Source: Verrucomicrobiia bacterium (GTDB taxonomy: Bacteria > Verrucomicrobiota > Verrucomicrobiia > Limisphaerales > UBA1100). Taken from it: DNA of 64,000 bases. Of this stretch, positions 1 through 7,674 are shown one piece after another. The notes under the pieces were generated by a model, which was not told the DNA's origin, did not search any database, and saw only the letters and a list, made by a program, of their open reading frames with translations. Within the stretch, counting starts at the first letter, position 1. Each line of letters begins with the position of its first letter. Location of the stretch: assembly GCA_014239365.1 (NCBI GenBank), contig JAAZZB010000059.1, positions 1 through 64,000 on the forward strand, read 5' to 3'. A program made the translations under genes and the position numbers.

Positions 1-144
1 AAGTGGGGTGTGTATATACAGGCGACAGCCGTTGGGGGGTGGTGGTACCCCGTGGTGTCCTGCCGGAGGCAAATTCACTGCAAAGTTTTAACACACTTTT
101 AACACAGATTAATTCACGATGAGGGCTTTGAGTGATTGTTTGCG

Positions 145-172
145 TTGTCAAAACGACTGCTTTAAGTAATAA
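145..172 (+). promoter_or_regulatory. Candidate sigma70-type promoter before the tRNA-like sequence
   Basis: TTGTCA at 145-150 and TAATAA at 167-172 are separated by 16 bases. Transcription would begin near 179, inside the hairpin that precedes the tRNA-Lys-like sequence. The match is by eye only and this AT-rich stretch makes chance matches likely. Confidence 0.3.
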
Positions 173-196
173 CTTTCTCAGCTTGCTGAGAAAGTT
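171..196. repeat. Perfect 12-bp inverted repeat
   Basis: The arm AACTTTCTCAGC at 171-182 is followed by TT and then its exact reverse complement at 185-196. The right arm runs into the place where the 5' acceptor strand of the adjoining tRNA-like sequence should be. There is no T-tract after it, so it is not a normal terminator. Confidence 0.8.
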
Positions 197-264
197 AGCT
201 CAATTGGTAGAGCAGTGGCCTCTTAAGCCATTTGTTGTGGGTTCAAGTCCCTCCCGGGGTACCA
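189..264 (+). pseudogene. tRNA-Lys(CTT)-like sequence with unpaired acceptor stem
   Basis: A D arm (198-213), an anticodon arm (215-231) with anticodon CTT at 222-224, a T arm (237-253, with one T-T mismatch) and a 3' ACCA end (261-264) are all visible. This fits tRNA-Lys reading AAG. The 3' acceptor strand at 254-260 (CCGGGGT) needs a 5' partner close to ACCCCGG, but bases 189-195 read AGAAAGT and only one pair forms. Those bases belong to the 171-196 hairpin. It is most likely a tRNA pseudogene or a tRNA fragment left by recombination. A functional tRNA with edited or alternative 5' pairing cannot be excluded. Confidence 0.6.
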
Positions 265-451
265 ATTTTGGTTTGAGGGTTTGGGTATTCTTAACTGATG
301 TGTCACGGTCAAACTTGCAAATAGCCGCCACCTAATGGACTGCTCTGATTTTCAGGTCGGAATGCAGACTTTGCCGAATGGGTACGTGAGGCTCTGAAAT
401 TGTCAACGTTTTTTGAAACAAAACCGGACCCAGAAGTTATAGATACAAAAA
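265..451. other. Non-coding stretch after the tRNA-like sequence
   Basis: I see no convincing gene here. It lies between the tRNA-like sequence and the terminator at 452-485. It is less GC-rich than most of the window, and no integrase gene or direct repeat of the tRNA 3' end is visible. Confidence 0.4.
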
Positions 452-485
452 AACGCCCCGTTAGCACGGGGCGTTCATTTTTATT
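452..485. terminator. Rho-independent terminator, probably bidirectional
   Basis: A perfect 9-bp stem (AACGCCCCG at 452-460 and CGGGGCGTT at 467-475) with a 6-base loop is followed by a T-rich run at 476-485 and preceded by a run of A. It can end the minus-strand gene pair that finishes at 500 and transcripts coming from the tRNA-like side. Confidence 0.85.
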
Positions 486-499
486 GACTACTTAGATTT

Positions 500-970
500 T
501 CAGAAATGGCCTAAAACTTGGTACAGCCAACCCCACCTCTGCTCTCTATTATTTTGAATTGCTCGCATGCGGTGATGCCTTCTTCCATCAATAACAGGAA
601 AGCCTAAAGCAGCTAGTTTGTGATCTTTCAATAATTTAAGTCTTCTGCCTTCATTTATAATTTTATCTATTTCAAAAATGGCAATAGCATGAATCACTGG
701 ATCAATTTTCCTGTATGGCTCAAAGTACCGCTCCATTGATTGATGTTCCGCAACGATGGCTGCTTCGCTTTCGTCTTGCAAGAATACCGGAAAACTCTTG
801 CATTGGGCTCCATCACGTTTTGATGCGATTAATAAATCAAATTTGATAAGTTTAGAAATCGATTTGTTTACAAATATGCACTTTTCATGAAACTCAACAA
901 GTTCATGAATTCTTTCTTGGGTATGCGAAGCAAGAATGATCACTGAGGCGATTGTGGTGGAAATAATCAT
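500..970 (-). CDS. Small membrane-anchored protein of unknown function
   Basis: This 156-residue protein is not recognised. The frame is open further upstream, but the start is placed at the ATG at 970 because it sits one base after the stop of the upstream gene (972-1754), suggesting translational coupling. The first 14 or so residues (MIISTTIASVIILA) are hydrophobic and could be a signal anchor or a short signal peptide. The rest is mixed charged with no clear motif. The gene is AT-rich compared with most of the window and ends just before a strong terminator, so it and its partner form a two-gene unit. Confidence 0.6.
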   Translation of the reverse strand: MIISTTIASVIILASHTQERIHELVEFHEKCIFVNKSISKLIKFDLLIASKRDGAQCKSFPVFLQDESEAAIVAEHQSMERYFEPYRKIDPVIHAIAIFEIDKIINEGRRLKLLKDHKLAALGFPVIDGRRHHRMRAIQNNREQRWGWLYQVLGHF

Positions 971-971
971 T

Positions 972-1754
972 TTATTTTTTGGGTTTGAAATTTGAATCTG
1001 CTTTCCAGAGCAGGCTGTAAAAGTCAACAGATGATTGAATTTTATAGTGAGTTGCGGGGAAAATAGTAACTTTTTCAATCAGTTTTAGGCGGTTGTCTTC
1101 CCCGGCCCTTTTTGCCCGTAAATCAGTTTGCTTATACACGAAAACATCTGGATCTTTTGTTTTGCGATCAAAGTCGCTCCATGCAAAACGTGACAATTCA
1201 GTTTCATGCTCAAGCATAATATCCAAATTCGGAAATCTTACATCGAGAATATTGATAAATGATCGAACCTTGAAGAATAGAGCAAATTCAAAGAGTGATA
1301 TAGGAGCGCCTAGATAATTGATTGTAACATCTAGCATCCCTTCCTTTTTAATGCTGCGTCTAATTGTTACATCAGTTCGATTGGCAAAGATGCGGTTCCA
1401 TTCAATTGTTCCGTCATTAAATTTAATATGAGTGTAAGGAATGAAGGTGAAGGTGAATTCATCCTTTCCTGATAGGGCAATCATCAAATGGAGAAAAAAT
1501 TCTGGGTTTTCGACTAGGTCCTCTGCGAGGCCAGGAAGTTGGGTGAGGGGTATAAGTGCCGGCATATTTACAAACCACTCACCCGCTGGTAGGAACATCT
1601 GCATTCCATCTTCAGGCAGGCGGTTGATGTCTGTTGCAGTAGCTCCCTCAGGATAATTATCATCATTAGGTTTTGATACCGGCCCATCTTCTTGCGCATT
1701 CACGTTCCAAGTTAGGGCCACTAAGGCTACCAGTGTTAGTAGTATTTTCTTCAT
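972..1754 (-). CDS. Secreted protein of unknown function
   Basis: This 260-residue protein begins with a clear Sec signal peptide: MKK, a hydrophobic stretch and cleavage after NVNA. The mature part has no recognised domain; it alternates hydrophobic and polar residues as beta-rich proteins do. A purine-rich GGAAAGAGA lies a few bases before the ATG. It is followed by one base and then the small membrane protein at 500-970, so the two are probably co-expressed and exported. Base composition is lower in GC than the neighbours to the right, which would fit recent acquisition. Confidence 0.65.
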   Translation of the reverse strand: MKKILLTLVALVALTWNVNAQEDGPVSKPNDDNYPEGATATDINRLPEDGMQMFLPAGEWFVNMPALIPLTQLPGLAEDLVENPEFFLHLMIALSGKDEFTFTFIPYTHIKFNDGTIEWNRIFANRTDVTIRRSIKKEGMLDVTINYLGAPISLFEFALFFKVRSFINILDVRFPNLDIMLEHETELSRFAWSDFDRKTKDPDVFVYKQTDLRAKRAGEDNRLKLIEKVTIFPATHYKIQSSVDFYSLLWKADSNFKPKK

Positions 1755-2072
1755 AGTTCGTCTCTTTCCGTATTCAGGTTAACAGAGAACAACATAGCCC
1801 TCTACCTATATGTTCGTATTTCTGGCCCAGATTCTTACATATTTTTTCAATTATTTTCACTCCAAACACAAAACGCCACAAAAACAAGGCTCAAATGCTA
1901 AAAAAACTTTTAGTCTCAGCGCCAACGTTCGTGCCCAAAATCGCTCAAAAATCTTAAAAAATATGAAAATCACCAAATAGCCGCTGGAGCGTACGAGGGT
2001 GGGATCATCCGAATAACTTAGCGCGAATGTCCTTTTCATTCATTGGCGTTTGGGGGGATATTTTGCGCGGCG
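1755..2072. other. Intergenic region between divergent genes
   Basis: About 320 bases separate the secreted-protein gene (minus) from the transporter (plus). The left two thirds are strongly AT-rich with runs of A and T, and composition turns GC-rich near 2040. It should hold both promoters, but I cannot pick a convincing -35/-10 pair. A 60-codon minus-strand frame at 1857-2039 does not look real. Confidence 0.5.
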
Positions 2073-3908
2073 ATGAATTTGGAGCAGGGGATTGTGTTGG
2101 GCGTGATTGCGATGACCTTTGGGTTGTTCGCGTGGGGGAAGTGGCGCTACGACGTGGTGGCGGTGATCGCGCTGTTCTCGTTGGTGGTGGGGGATGTGGT
2201 GCTGGAAAAAATCCTGCGACGCGGGGAATCCAATCTCATCGATCCGGATCACGCGCTGGATGGGTTTGGGCATGCGGCGGTGATTACGGTGGCGGCGGTT
2301 TTGGTGATTAGCCGGGCGTTGCGCAATTCGGGTGTGGTGGATCTCATCGCGCGTCGGCTGATGCCGCTGGCCAAAAATCAATTACTACACATCACCAGCC
2401 TGTGCGTGGTGGCGGCGGTGCTCTCGGCGTTTATGAATAACGTGGGCGCATTGGCGTTGCTGCTGCCGGTGGCGCTGAAAACGGCCAGTGAACAAAACCG
2501 ATCGCCCACGCTGATTCTGATGCCGCTGGCGTTTGCCAGTATTTTGGGCGGGATGATCACGATGATCGGCACGCCGCCTAATATTATTATTTCCATTTTC
2601 CGCGAGGAACACACGGCGGCGGGCGAGGCGTTTGGGATGTTCGCCTTTTCGCCGGTGGGCGGAATGGTGGCGTTGTTTGGCGTGGCCTTCGTGGCGTTGA
2701 TTGGTTGGCGATTGATTCCCAAGGACGCGCAGAAAAAATCCGGCACGGAGGAATTATTTGCGCTCAATGAATACATCACCGAAGTGCGCGTGCCGGAGGA
2801 GTGCAAGTTTGTGGGGATGACACTGGGTGAGGTGGAAAAAGAAACGGGCGAGAAGATGATGGTGTTCGGGTTCATTCGCAAGGATGGCAAAGTGATTTCG
2901 CCTAACCGAAATAATCTCGTGCGGGCGGATGCGCGGTATTTGGTGAAAGTGGATCCGCTGGATTTGCAGGTGATTATGGATGAATCCGGCCTGCGTTTGG
3001 CGAAGGAACTGCGCGCGCGGATGGACAGCATCGAGGGCGAGGACGTCACCTTCGGCGAAGTGCTGGTGACGCCCACATCGCATTTGCTCGGTCGCACGCG
3101 GGCGGAATTGCGGCGGCGCACTTCGGGCAGCGTGGTGCTGATGGCCGTGGCGCGGCAAGGGCAGCCGATGCGTAAACGGCTGGGCGACATCGTCTTTCGC
3201 GTGGGCGATGTGCTGCTGCTGCAGGGCAATGGCGACGATCTCAAAGAGCACATTGTTAACCTGCACTTGCTGCCGCTGGCGGAGCGTGAATTGCAAGTGG
3301 GCATCTTCTCCAAAGTAAGCGTCGCGGTGGGCATCTTTGGCGTGGCGATTGCGCTGAGTATGTTTGATGTGCTGCCCACCACGCTGGCTTTCCTCGGCGC
3401 GATTATTGCGTATGTGTTTTTGGGCATTTTGCCGATGCGCGATTTGTATCGGCAAATCGATTGGCCGGTCATTGTTTTGCTGGGCGCGATGATCCCCGTG
3501 AGCGGCGCGTTGCAGGACACGGGGCTCACGGACAAAATCGCGGGCTTTGTGAGCGAACACAAAGGCAGCGTGCCGGCGTGGGGCATCCTTGCGGTTTTGA
3601 TGGTGTTAACAATGACGCTTTCGGACGTCATCAACAACGCCGCGACGGCGCTGATTATGGCGCCCATCGGCGTGGGCATCGCGCTGCAAATGGGTGCGAG
3701 TCCCGATCCCTTTTTGATGGCCGTGGCGGTCGGCGCTTCGTGCGCGTTCCTCACGCCTATCGGTCACCAATGCAACGCGCTCATCCTCGGCCCGGGCGGT
3801 TATCGCTTTGGCGATTATTGGCGGATGGGGTTGCCGCTGGAGGTGCTCATTGTGGCGGGGAGCGTGCCCTTGATTTTATATCGCTTCCCGCTGTTCCCCG
3901 GCAGTTAA
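2073..3908 (+). CDS. SLC13/DASS-type anion transporter with two RCK_C (TrkA-C) domains
   Basis: This is a 611-residue polytopic inner-membrane protein. The two halves of the SLC13 fold show the hairpin signatures MNNVGA near residue 121 and INNAATA near residue 520, which in the family bind substrate and sodium. Between the halves are two soluble TrkA-C-like domains at about 235-306 and 326-406. Such proteins carry sulfate, dicarboxylates or other anions, often driven by sodium; the substrate cannot be read from sequence. A TTG at 2043 would extend the frame, but ATG at 2073 leads directly into the first membrane helix. It stands alone on the plus strand ahead of the GYF-cytochrome pair. Confidence 0.85.
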   Translation: MNLEQGIVLGVIAMTFGLFAWGKWRYDVVAVIALFSLVVGDVVLEKILRRGESNLIDPDHALDGFGHAAVITVAAVLVISRALRNSGVVDLIARRLMPLAKNQLLHITSLCVVAAVLSAFMNNVGALALLLPVALKTASEQNRSPTLILMPLAFASILGGMITMIGTPPNIIISIFREEHTAAGEAFGMFAFSPVGGMVALFGVAFVALIGWRLIPKDAQKKSGTEELFALNEYITEVRVPEECKFVGMTLGEVEKETGEKMMVFGFIRKDGKVISPNRNNLVRADARYLVKVDPLDLQVIMDESGLRLAKELRARMDSIEGEDVTFGEVLVTPTSHLLGRTRAELRRRTSGSVVLMAVARQGQPMRKRLGDIVFRVGDVLLLQGNGDDLKEHIVNLHLLPLAERELQVGIFSKVSVAVGIFGVAIALSMFDVLPTTLAFLGAIIAYVFLGILPMRDLYRQIDWPVIVLLGAMIPVSGALQDTGLTDKIAGFVSEHKGSVPAWGILAVLMVLTMTLSDVINNAATALIMAPIGVGIALQMGASPDPFLMAVAVGASCAFLTPIGHQCNALILGPGGYRFGDYWRMGLPLEVLIVAGSVPLILYRFPLFPGS

Positions 3909-3986
3909 TCAACAGGCTTGCGCAATGGGAGGCGATGGTGTTTGCTCAACGGCACACAACCCCTGCACTGCGGTGCAACAAAACCC

Positions 3987-4718
3987 ATGATGATTCACGT
4001 GATGCGCGACGGGCAGCAATTCGGCCCGTATGCCCTTGAAGATGTAAACACTTATTTGGCCCAGGGCACGTTGCTGCCCACGGACCAAGCGTGGTACGAA
4101 GGCGCACCGGATTGGATGTTGCTCACCCAAGTGCCCGGCGTAGCGGCCCCCGGCGCCCCGGTTGCGGCAGCGATGCCCGCTGCAGTTGCGCCCGCCGTCG
4201 ATCCTATGGCTGCGGCTAATCCGGCCGTGGCCGCAGCGGATGCCGCAACGGTGTCTGCCGCCAATCAAGGCAGCAAGAAAAAGAAAATCATGATCATCGC
4301 CGGTTCTGCCGTGGGCGTGTTGGCGATTGCGGGGGTGTTGTGTTTTGTGTACCCGGGATTTTTGAAAGATGACGCGGGCGGTGATGGTGGCAGCGGTGGC
4401 GGTGAGGAAAATGGCGGCGGGAGTGGCGGTGGCGGCGATACGTTTGCTGCGGTCGTGGAGCCGATTTTGAAAAAGAGCACATGCTACAATTGCCACGATG
4501 GACAGGATCCAGAAGACAAAGCCAATCGGGCGTTTAACCTGGCAAAGAATGATTCTATTTTGGAGGATGTATCTCCAGGCAATCCGGACGATAGTGAGTT
4601 GATTGCGCGTTTGGAGGACGCCGGTGATTCTATGCCGCCGGAGGGGAAAGGGGAAATGCTGTCTGCCGATGACGTTGCGAAGATCAAAGCGTGGATCAAA
4701 GCCGGCGCGAAATTTTAG
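3987..4718 (+). CDS. GYF_2-domain, single-pass membrane c-type cytochrome
   Basis: The 243-residue protein has a GYF_2-type domain at residues 1-50 (MIHVMRDGQQFGPY, W36YEG, PDW), an Ala/Pro linker, a KKKK stop-transfer patch and one membrane helix at about 101-123. A Gly-rich linker then leads to a C-terminal haem domain with CYNCH at 166-170 and a possible distal Met in SMPPEG near 216. This last part resembles the planctomycete-type cytochrome C domain. The predicted topology puts GYF in the cytoplasm and haem in the periplasm. ATG at 3987 is chosen because GYF homology begins there. It is the first of two tandem paralogs. What the GYF domain binds is unknown. Confidence 0.8.
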   Translation: MMIHVMRDGQQFGPYALEDVNTYLAQGTLLPTDQAWYEGAPDWMLLTQVPGVAAPGAPVAAAMPAAVAPAVDPMAAANPAVAAADAATVSAANQGSKKKKIMIIAGSAVGVLAIAGVLCFVYPGFLKDDAGGDGGSGGGEENGGGSGGGGDTFAAVVEPILKKSTCYNCHDGQDPEDKANRAFNLAKNDSILEDVSPGNPDDSELIARLEDAGDSMPPEGKGEMLSADDVAKIKAWIKAGAKF

Positions 4719-4736
4719 CGCACAAGAGGGGTGGCG

Positions 4737-5399
4737 ATGATGATTCACGTAAGTCGCGACGGGGAGCAGTTTGGCCCGTACACCTTGGAGGACGCCAACG
4801 CGTATCTCGCGCAAGGCTCGCTGTTGCCCACCGATCAGGCGTGGTACGAGGGCGCGCCGGATTGGATGCCAATCACGGACGTGCCGGGGATTCACTCGGG
4901 GACAGCGGCGGCGGTTGTAGCCGCTGGAGGCAAAACAAAAACTCTGTTGTACGCGGGCATCGCGGCGGGCGTGTTGACGGTGTTCGGCGTAGTGGGGTGG
5001 GGTTATCCGGGGGTGTTCAAAGAAAAGGAATCATCCGCATCGGTGGACGCCGATTCTTCCGAAAACAAAAAAGGTGCGGCCGGCTCAACCCCTAGCGCAT
5101 CCAGCTCAACGAGTTTCGCCAAAACAGCGGAGCCCATTTTCCGCAAGTACGGTTGCTTCGATTGCCACAGTTCCAAGGAAAGCAACAAGGTGGAGGCCGA
5201 TTTTGATTTGAGCGATCGCACCACGTGGAGAGCGTTTCTCTCGCCGAATCAAAAAGGGAATCCGGTTACCACTCCGCTCGTGCTCGCCATCACAGCCACC
5301 GACGCGAACGGTAAACCCATGCCCCCACGCGGCAACCGCGTGAGCGATGCGGAGGTGGAGACGATTAAAAAATGGATCATCGCGGAATGGGAACTGTAG
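4737..5399 (+). CDS. GYF_2-domain, single-pass membrane c-type cytochrome (paralog)
   Basis: The 220-residue protein has the same architecture as the gene 18 bases upstream: a nearly identical GYF_2 domain at residues 1-50, a membrane helix at about 69-92, a Ser/Ala-rich linker and CFDCH at 140-144, with a Met in KPMPPRG as possible sixth haem ligand. The GYF half is much better conserved between the copies than the haem half, suggesting that the cytoplasmic partner is shared while the periplasmic ends have diverged. ATG at 4737 or 4740 is the likely start. The stop codon TAG lies inside a TGTAGCCCGGG repeat that recurs in the window. Confidence 0.8.
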   Translation: MMIHVSRDGEQFGPYTLEDANAYLAQGSLLPTDQAWYEGAPDWMPITDVPGIHSGTAAAVVAAGGKTKTLLYAGIAAGVLTVFGVVGWGYPGVFKEKESSASVDADSSENKKGAAGSTPSASSSTSFAKTAEPIFRKYGCFDCHSSKESNKVEADFDLSDRTTWRAFLSPNQKGNPVTTPLVLAITATDANGKPMPPRGNRVSDAEVETIKKWIIAEWEL

Positions 5400-5419
5400 C
5401 CCGGGCCGGTGGCCCGGGT
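5395..5419. repeat. TGTAGCCCGGG palindromic element, copy 1
   Basis: TGTAGCCCGGGCC and GGCCCGGGT form a hairpin with a 3-base loop. The TAG of this element is the stop codon of the upstream cytochrome gene. Related sequence is at 40439-40505, 41111-41126 and 49249-49259. There is no T-tract. Confidence 0.7.
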
Positions 5420-5499
5420 GGTTGATGGCTGAGGGCTGATGGCTGATGGTTGAGGGTTGATGGAAAACCAATCGTCACTCGCCAATCGTAAACCCAATC
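5420..5499. repeat. Short-period GATGGCTGA / AATCG repeats
   Basis: From 5420 to about 5462 the sequence cycles through variants of GGTTGATGGCTGAGG. From 5468 it changes to AATCG-, AATCGTAAACCC- and AATCAC-type units, the same family seen in genes at 14025-14069 and 28071-28108. The right end touches the stop codon of the minus-strand TPR gene at 5498. Confidence 0.6.
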
Positions 5500-6001
5500 A
5501 CTTCTTCGAAAGTTTTTCCAGTTGCGCTCGCAAGGGTTCCAAATCGGGATCCACTGAGGCGGCGTTTTTTACGGCGTTGGAATCCACTTCAAGCGCGGAG
5601 GCGAGTTCCTCGGCGGCTTCGTGGATGCGGCCCATTTGCGCGAGATAACAGGCGAGGTTATACGGGATGACCCATTGATCAGGAAAACTACCGCGGACGT
5701 GGTACAGCAAATCGAAGGCTTCTTCCGTGCGCTCGAGTTCGTGCAGAGCGAAGGAGCGATGGATCCAGCCGCCGGGTCGGTCGGGTGCCTCTTGCACCAA
5801 AAGGTCGGCGGTCTTTACGCAGGCGGGCCAGTTTTGTTCCTGCGCGAAAAGCAGCCAGCTCACTTCGAGCACGTCCGGATGGCTCAACCGGTTCGCCGCA
5901 ATGTGCTCCAACTCCGCCAGCGCTTCGGTGGGGTTACCCAACTCCAGCCAGCCCTCCGCGGCGCGGAGGTGATGCCGATCAGCTGGTTTAAGAGTTTTCA
6001 T
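5498..6001 (-). CDS. Small tetratricopeptide-repeat protein
   Basis: The 167-residue protein has no signal peptide. It contains about four helical pairs of TPR type, for example GWLELGNPTEALAELEHI near residue 16 and NLACYLAQMGRIHEAAEEL near 117. It is likely a cytoplasmic scaffold; no enzymatic motif is present. It is divergent from the glutamate dehydrogenase gene with 123 bases between the starts. Its 3' end runs into the AATCG-type repeat. Confidence 0.75.
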   Translation of the reverse strand: MKTLKPADRHHLRAAEGWLELGNPTEALAELEHIAANRLSHPDVLEVSWLLFAQEQNWPACVKTADLLVQEAPDRPGGWIHRSFALHELERTEEAFDLLYHVRGSFPDQWVIPYNLACYLAQMGRIHEAAEELASALEVDSNAVKNAASVDPDLEPLRAQLEKLSKK

Positions 6002-6050
6002 CGTTTGTAAATTCCGCGGTAAATTGTAATGGATTCTGTAATCAATTCTG

Positions 6051-6080
6051 TTGGACTGGCGCGGGCCGATTCGCTAGGCT
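6051..6080 (+). promoter_or_regulatory. Candidate promoter for glutamate dehydrogenase
   Basis: TTGGAC at 6051-6056 and TAGGCT at 6075-6080 are 18 bases apart, 44 bases before the ATG at 6125. The TAGG-type -10 resembles the one upstream of the Sel1 lipoprotein gene at 36199. Confidence 0.4.
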
Positions 6081-6124
6081 TCACAGACCTGCGCCTGACA
6101 CAATATACTCCAAAAACACAAAAT

Positions 6125-7540
6125 ATGCAAAACGGCAATGAACCGACTTTCCGCGAAAATGTTGATCGAATGTTCGATCGCGCCGCCGCCACACTCGATT
6201 TGCCAATGGGTTTGGCCGATCAAATCCGTACCTGCAATGGCGTGTACCAGGTAAAATTTGGTGTCGAGTTGCGCGGTGGTTATCAAGTTATCACCGGTTG
6301 GCGCGCGCTGCACAGCGAGCATCAACTGCCGGTGAAGGGCGGCATCCGCTACGCCTATTTTGCGAATCAGGAAGAAGTGGAGGCGCTCGCGGCGTTGATG
6401 AGCTACAAGTGCGCGATTGTCGATGTGCCCTTCGGCGGCTCCAAAGGCGCGCTCCGCATTCGGCCCAAAGATTACACTGAGGAAGAACTCGAACACATCA
6501 CCCGCCGCTTTACCGCGGAACTGGCCAAGCGCGGCCTCATCAATCCCGGCCTCAACGTGCCCGCGCCGGACATGGGCACGAGCGAACGCGAGATGGCGTG
6601 GATGGCTGATGAGTACCACCAACTTTTCCCCAACGACATCAACGGCTTTGGCTGCGTGACCGGCAAACCGGTTTCGATGGGCGGCATCCTTGGGCGCACC
6701 GAGGCTACCGGACGCGGCGTGCAGTTTGGATTGCGCGAATTTTTCCGGCATCCGGAGGATGTGAAATCCGCCGGACTCACCGGCGATCTCGGCGGCAAAA
6801 CGATGGTCGTCCAAGGCCTCGGCAATGTGGGCTATCACGCGTCCAAATTTTTTAGCGAAGAGGATGGCGTGAAAATTACCGCCGTCATCGAACGCGACGG
6901 CGCAGTCATCAATGACGACGGTCTCAACATCGAGGCGCTTTATCAGCACAAGCTCGACACCGGCGGCGTGAAAGGATTTTCTGGCGCGCAACACGTCGAA
7001 GGCGGCGCGCCGGTTTTGGAAAAAGAATGCGACATCCTTTTACCCGCCGCGATGGAAGGCCAAATCACCCAAAAAAATGCCGACCGCATCCAAGCCAAAA
7101 TCATCGCCGAAGCCGCTAATGGCCCCGTGACCTTTAATGCCGATCAATCGCTTCGCGACCGTGGTGTGGTGATTATTCCCGATGCATTTCTGAATGCCGG
7201 TGGTGTGACGGTCTCGTATTTTGAGTGGATCAAAAATCTTTCACACATTCGTTTCGGCCGAATGGAGCGGCGTTACGAGGAAGCCAAAGGCCGCGCGCTC
7301 GTCGAAGCCATCGAGGAAGCCGTCGGCAAAAAAGTCAGCGACAGCATCACCCAACGCCTCATCCAAGGCGCAGACGAACTCACCCTCGTCCGCTCCGGCC
7401 TCGATGACACGATGCGCGAAGCGTACAATACGATTGCCGAAATTCATCGTTCGCGCGACGCCGTGGAAGATTTGCGCACCGCCGCCTTCGTGCTTGCCAT
7501 CGAAAAAATCGCCCACTGCTACACCAGTATGGAGTTGTAA
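6125..7540 (+). CDS. gdhA: Glutamate dehydrogenase
   Basis: The 471-residue enzyme interconverts glutamate and 2-oxoglutarate plus ammonia with NAD(P). The substrate motif PVKGGIRY is near residue 70, the active-site region SYKCAIVDVPFGGSKG follows near residue 92, and the Rossmann motif VVQGLGNVGYHA is near 228. Homology starts a little after ATG 6125; an upstream in-frame ATG at 6029 lies before the candidate promoter and is rejected. Cofactor preference cannot be fixed from sequence. The gene is monocistronic and is followed by an inverted repeat at 7555-7654. Confidence 0.92.
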   Translation: MQNGNEPTFRENVDRMFDRAAATLDLPMGLADQIRTCNGVYQVKFGVELRGGYQVITGWRALHSEHQLPVKGGIRYAYFANQEEVEALAALMSYKCAIVDVPFGGSKGALRIRPKDYTEEELEHITRRFTAELAKRGLINPGLNVPAPDMGTSEREMAWMADEYHQLFPNDINGFGCVTGKPVSMGGILGRTEATGRGVQFGLREFFRHPEDVKSAGLTGDLGGKTMVVQGLGNVGYHASKFFSEEDGVKITAVIERDGAVINDDGLNIEALYQHKLDTGGVKGFSGAQHVEGGAPVLEKECDILLPAAMEGQITQKNADRIQAKIIAEAANGPVTFNADQSLRDRGVVIIPDAFLNAGGVTVSYFEWIKNLSHIRFGRMERRYEEAKGRALVEAIEEAVGKKVSDSITQRLIQGADELTLVRSGLDDTMREAYNTIAEIHRSRDAVEDLRTAAFVLAIEKIAHCYTSMEL

Positions 7541-7554
7541 AAGGCGTGGCATCG

Positions 7555-7654
7555 GGGAGGGCGAAGCTCCTGCTGAGCTGAAGGTCGGCGCAGCCGTCCT
7601 GTGGTTTACTCAAGAATTAGGAATTCCAAGGCTCAGCGTGAGCTTCTCTCTCCC
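7555..7654. repeat. GGGAGGGCGAAGCT palindromic element, copy 1
   Basis: The left arm GGGAGGGCGAAGCTCCTG begins at 7555 and a degenerate reverse complement ends in CTCTCTCCC at 7654, with about 50 bases between them. The element fills most of the gap between gdhA and the convergent beta-propeller gene. A second copy is at 42849-42954 and shares a GGCGCAGCCG-like core in inverted orientation. Confidence 0.7.
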
Positions 7655-7674
7655 TTGAAAATCAGTCTTTGTCT

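Noticed and set aside
171-196. Terminator
   Set aside because: The stem is AT-rich with a 2-base spacer and is followed by the tRNA-like sequence, not by a T-tract.
1857-2039. 60-codon minus-strand gene
   Set aside because: There is no ribosome-binding site, the composition is that of AT-rich intergenic DNA and the translation has no recognisable feature.
2378-3754. 458-codon minus-strand open frame
   Set aside because: It is antisense to the SLC13-type transporter and its translation is low-complexity Ser/Thr/Pro-rich without domains.
6029-6124. N-terminal extension of glutamate dehydrogenase from ATG 6029
   Set aside because: It would begin upstream of the likely promoter and adds residues not typical for the family; ATG 6125 fits better.
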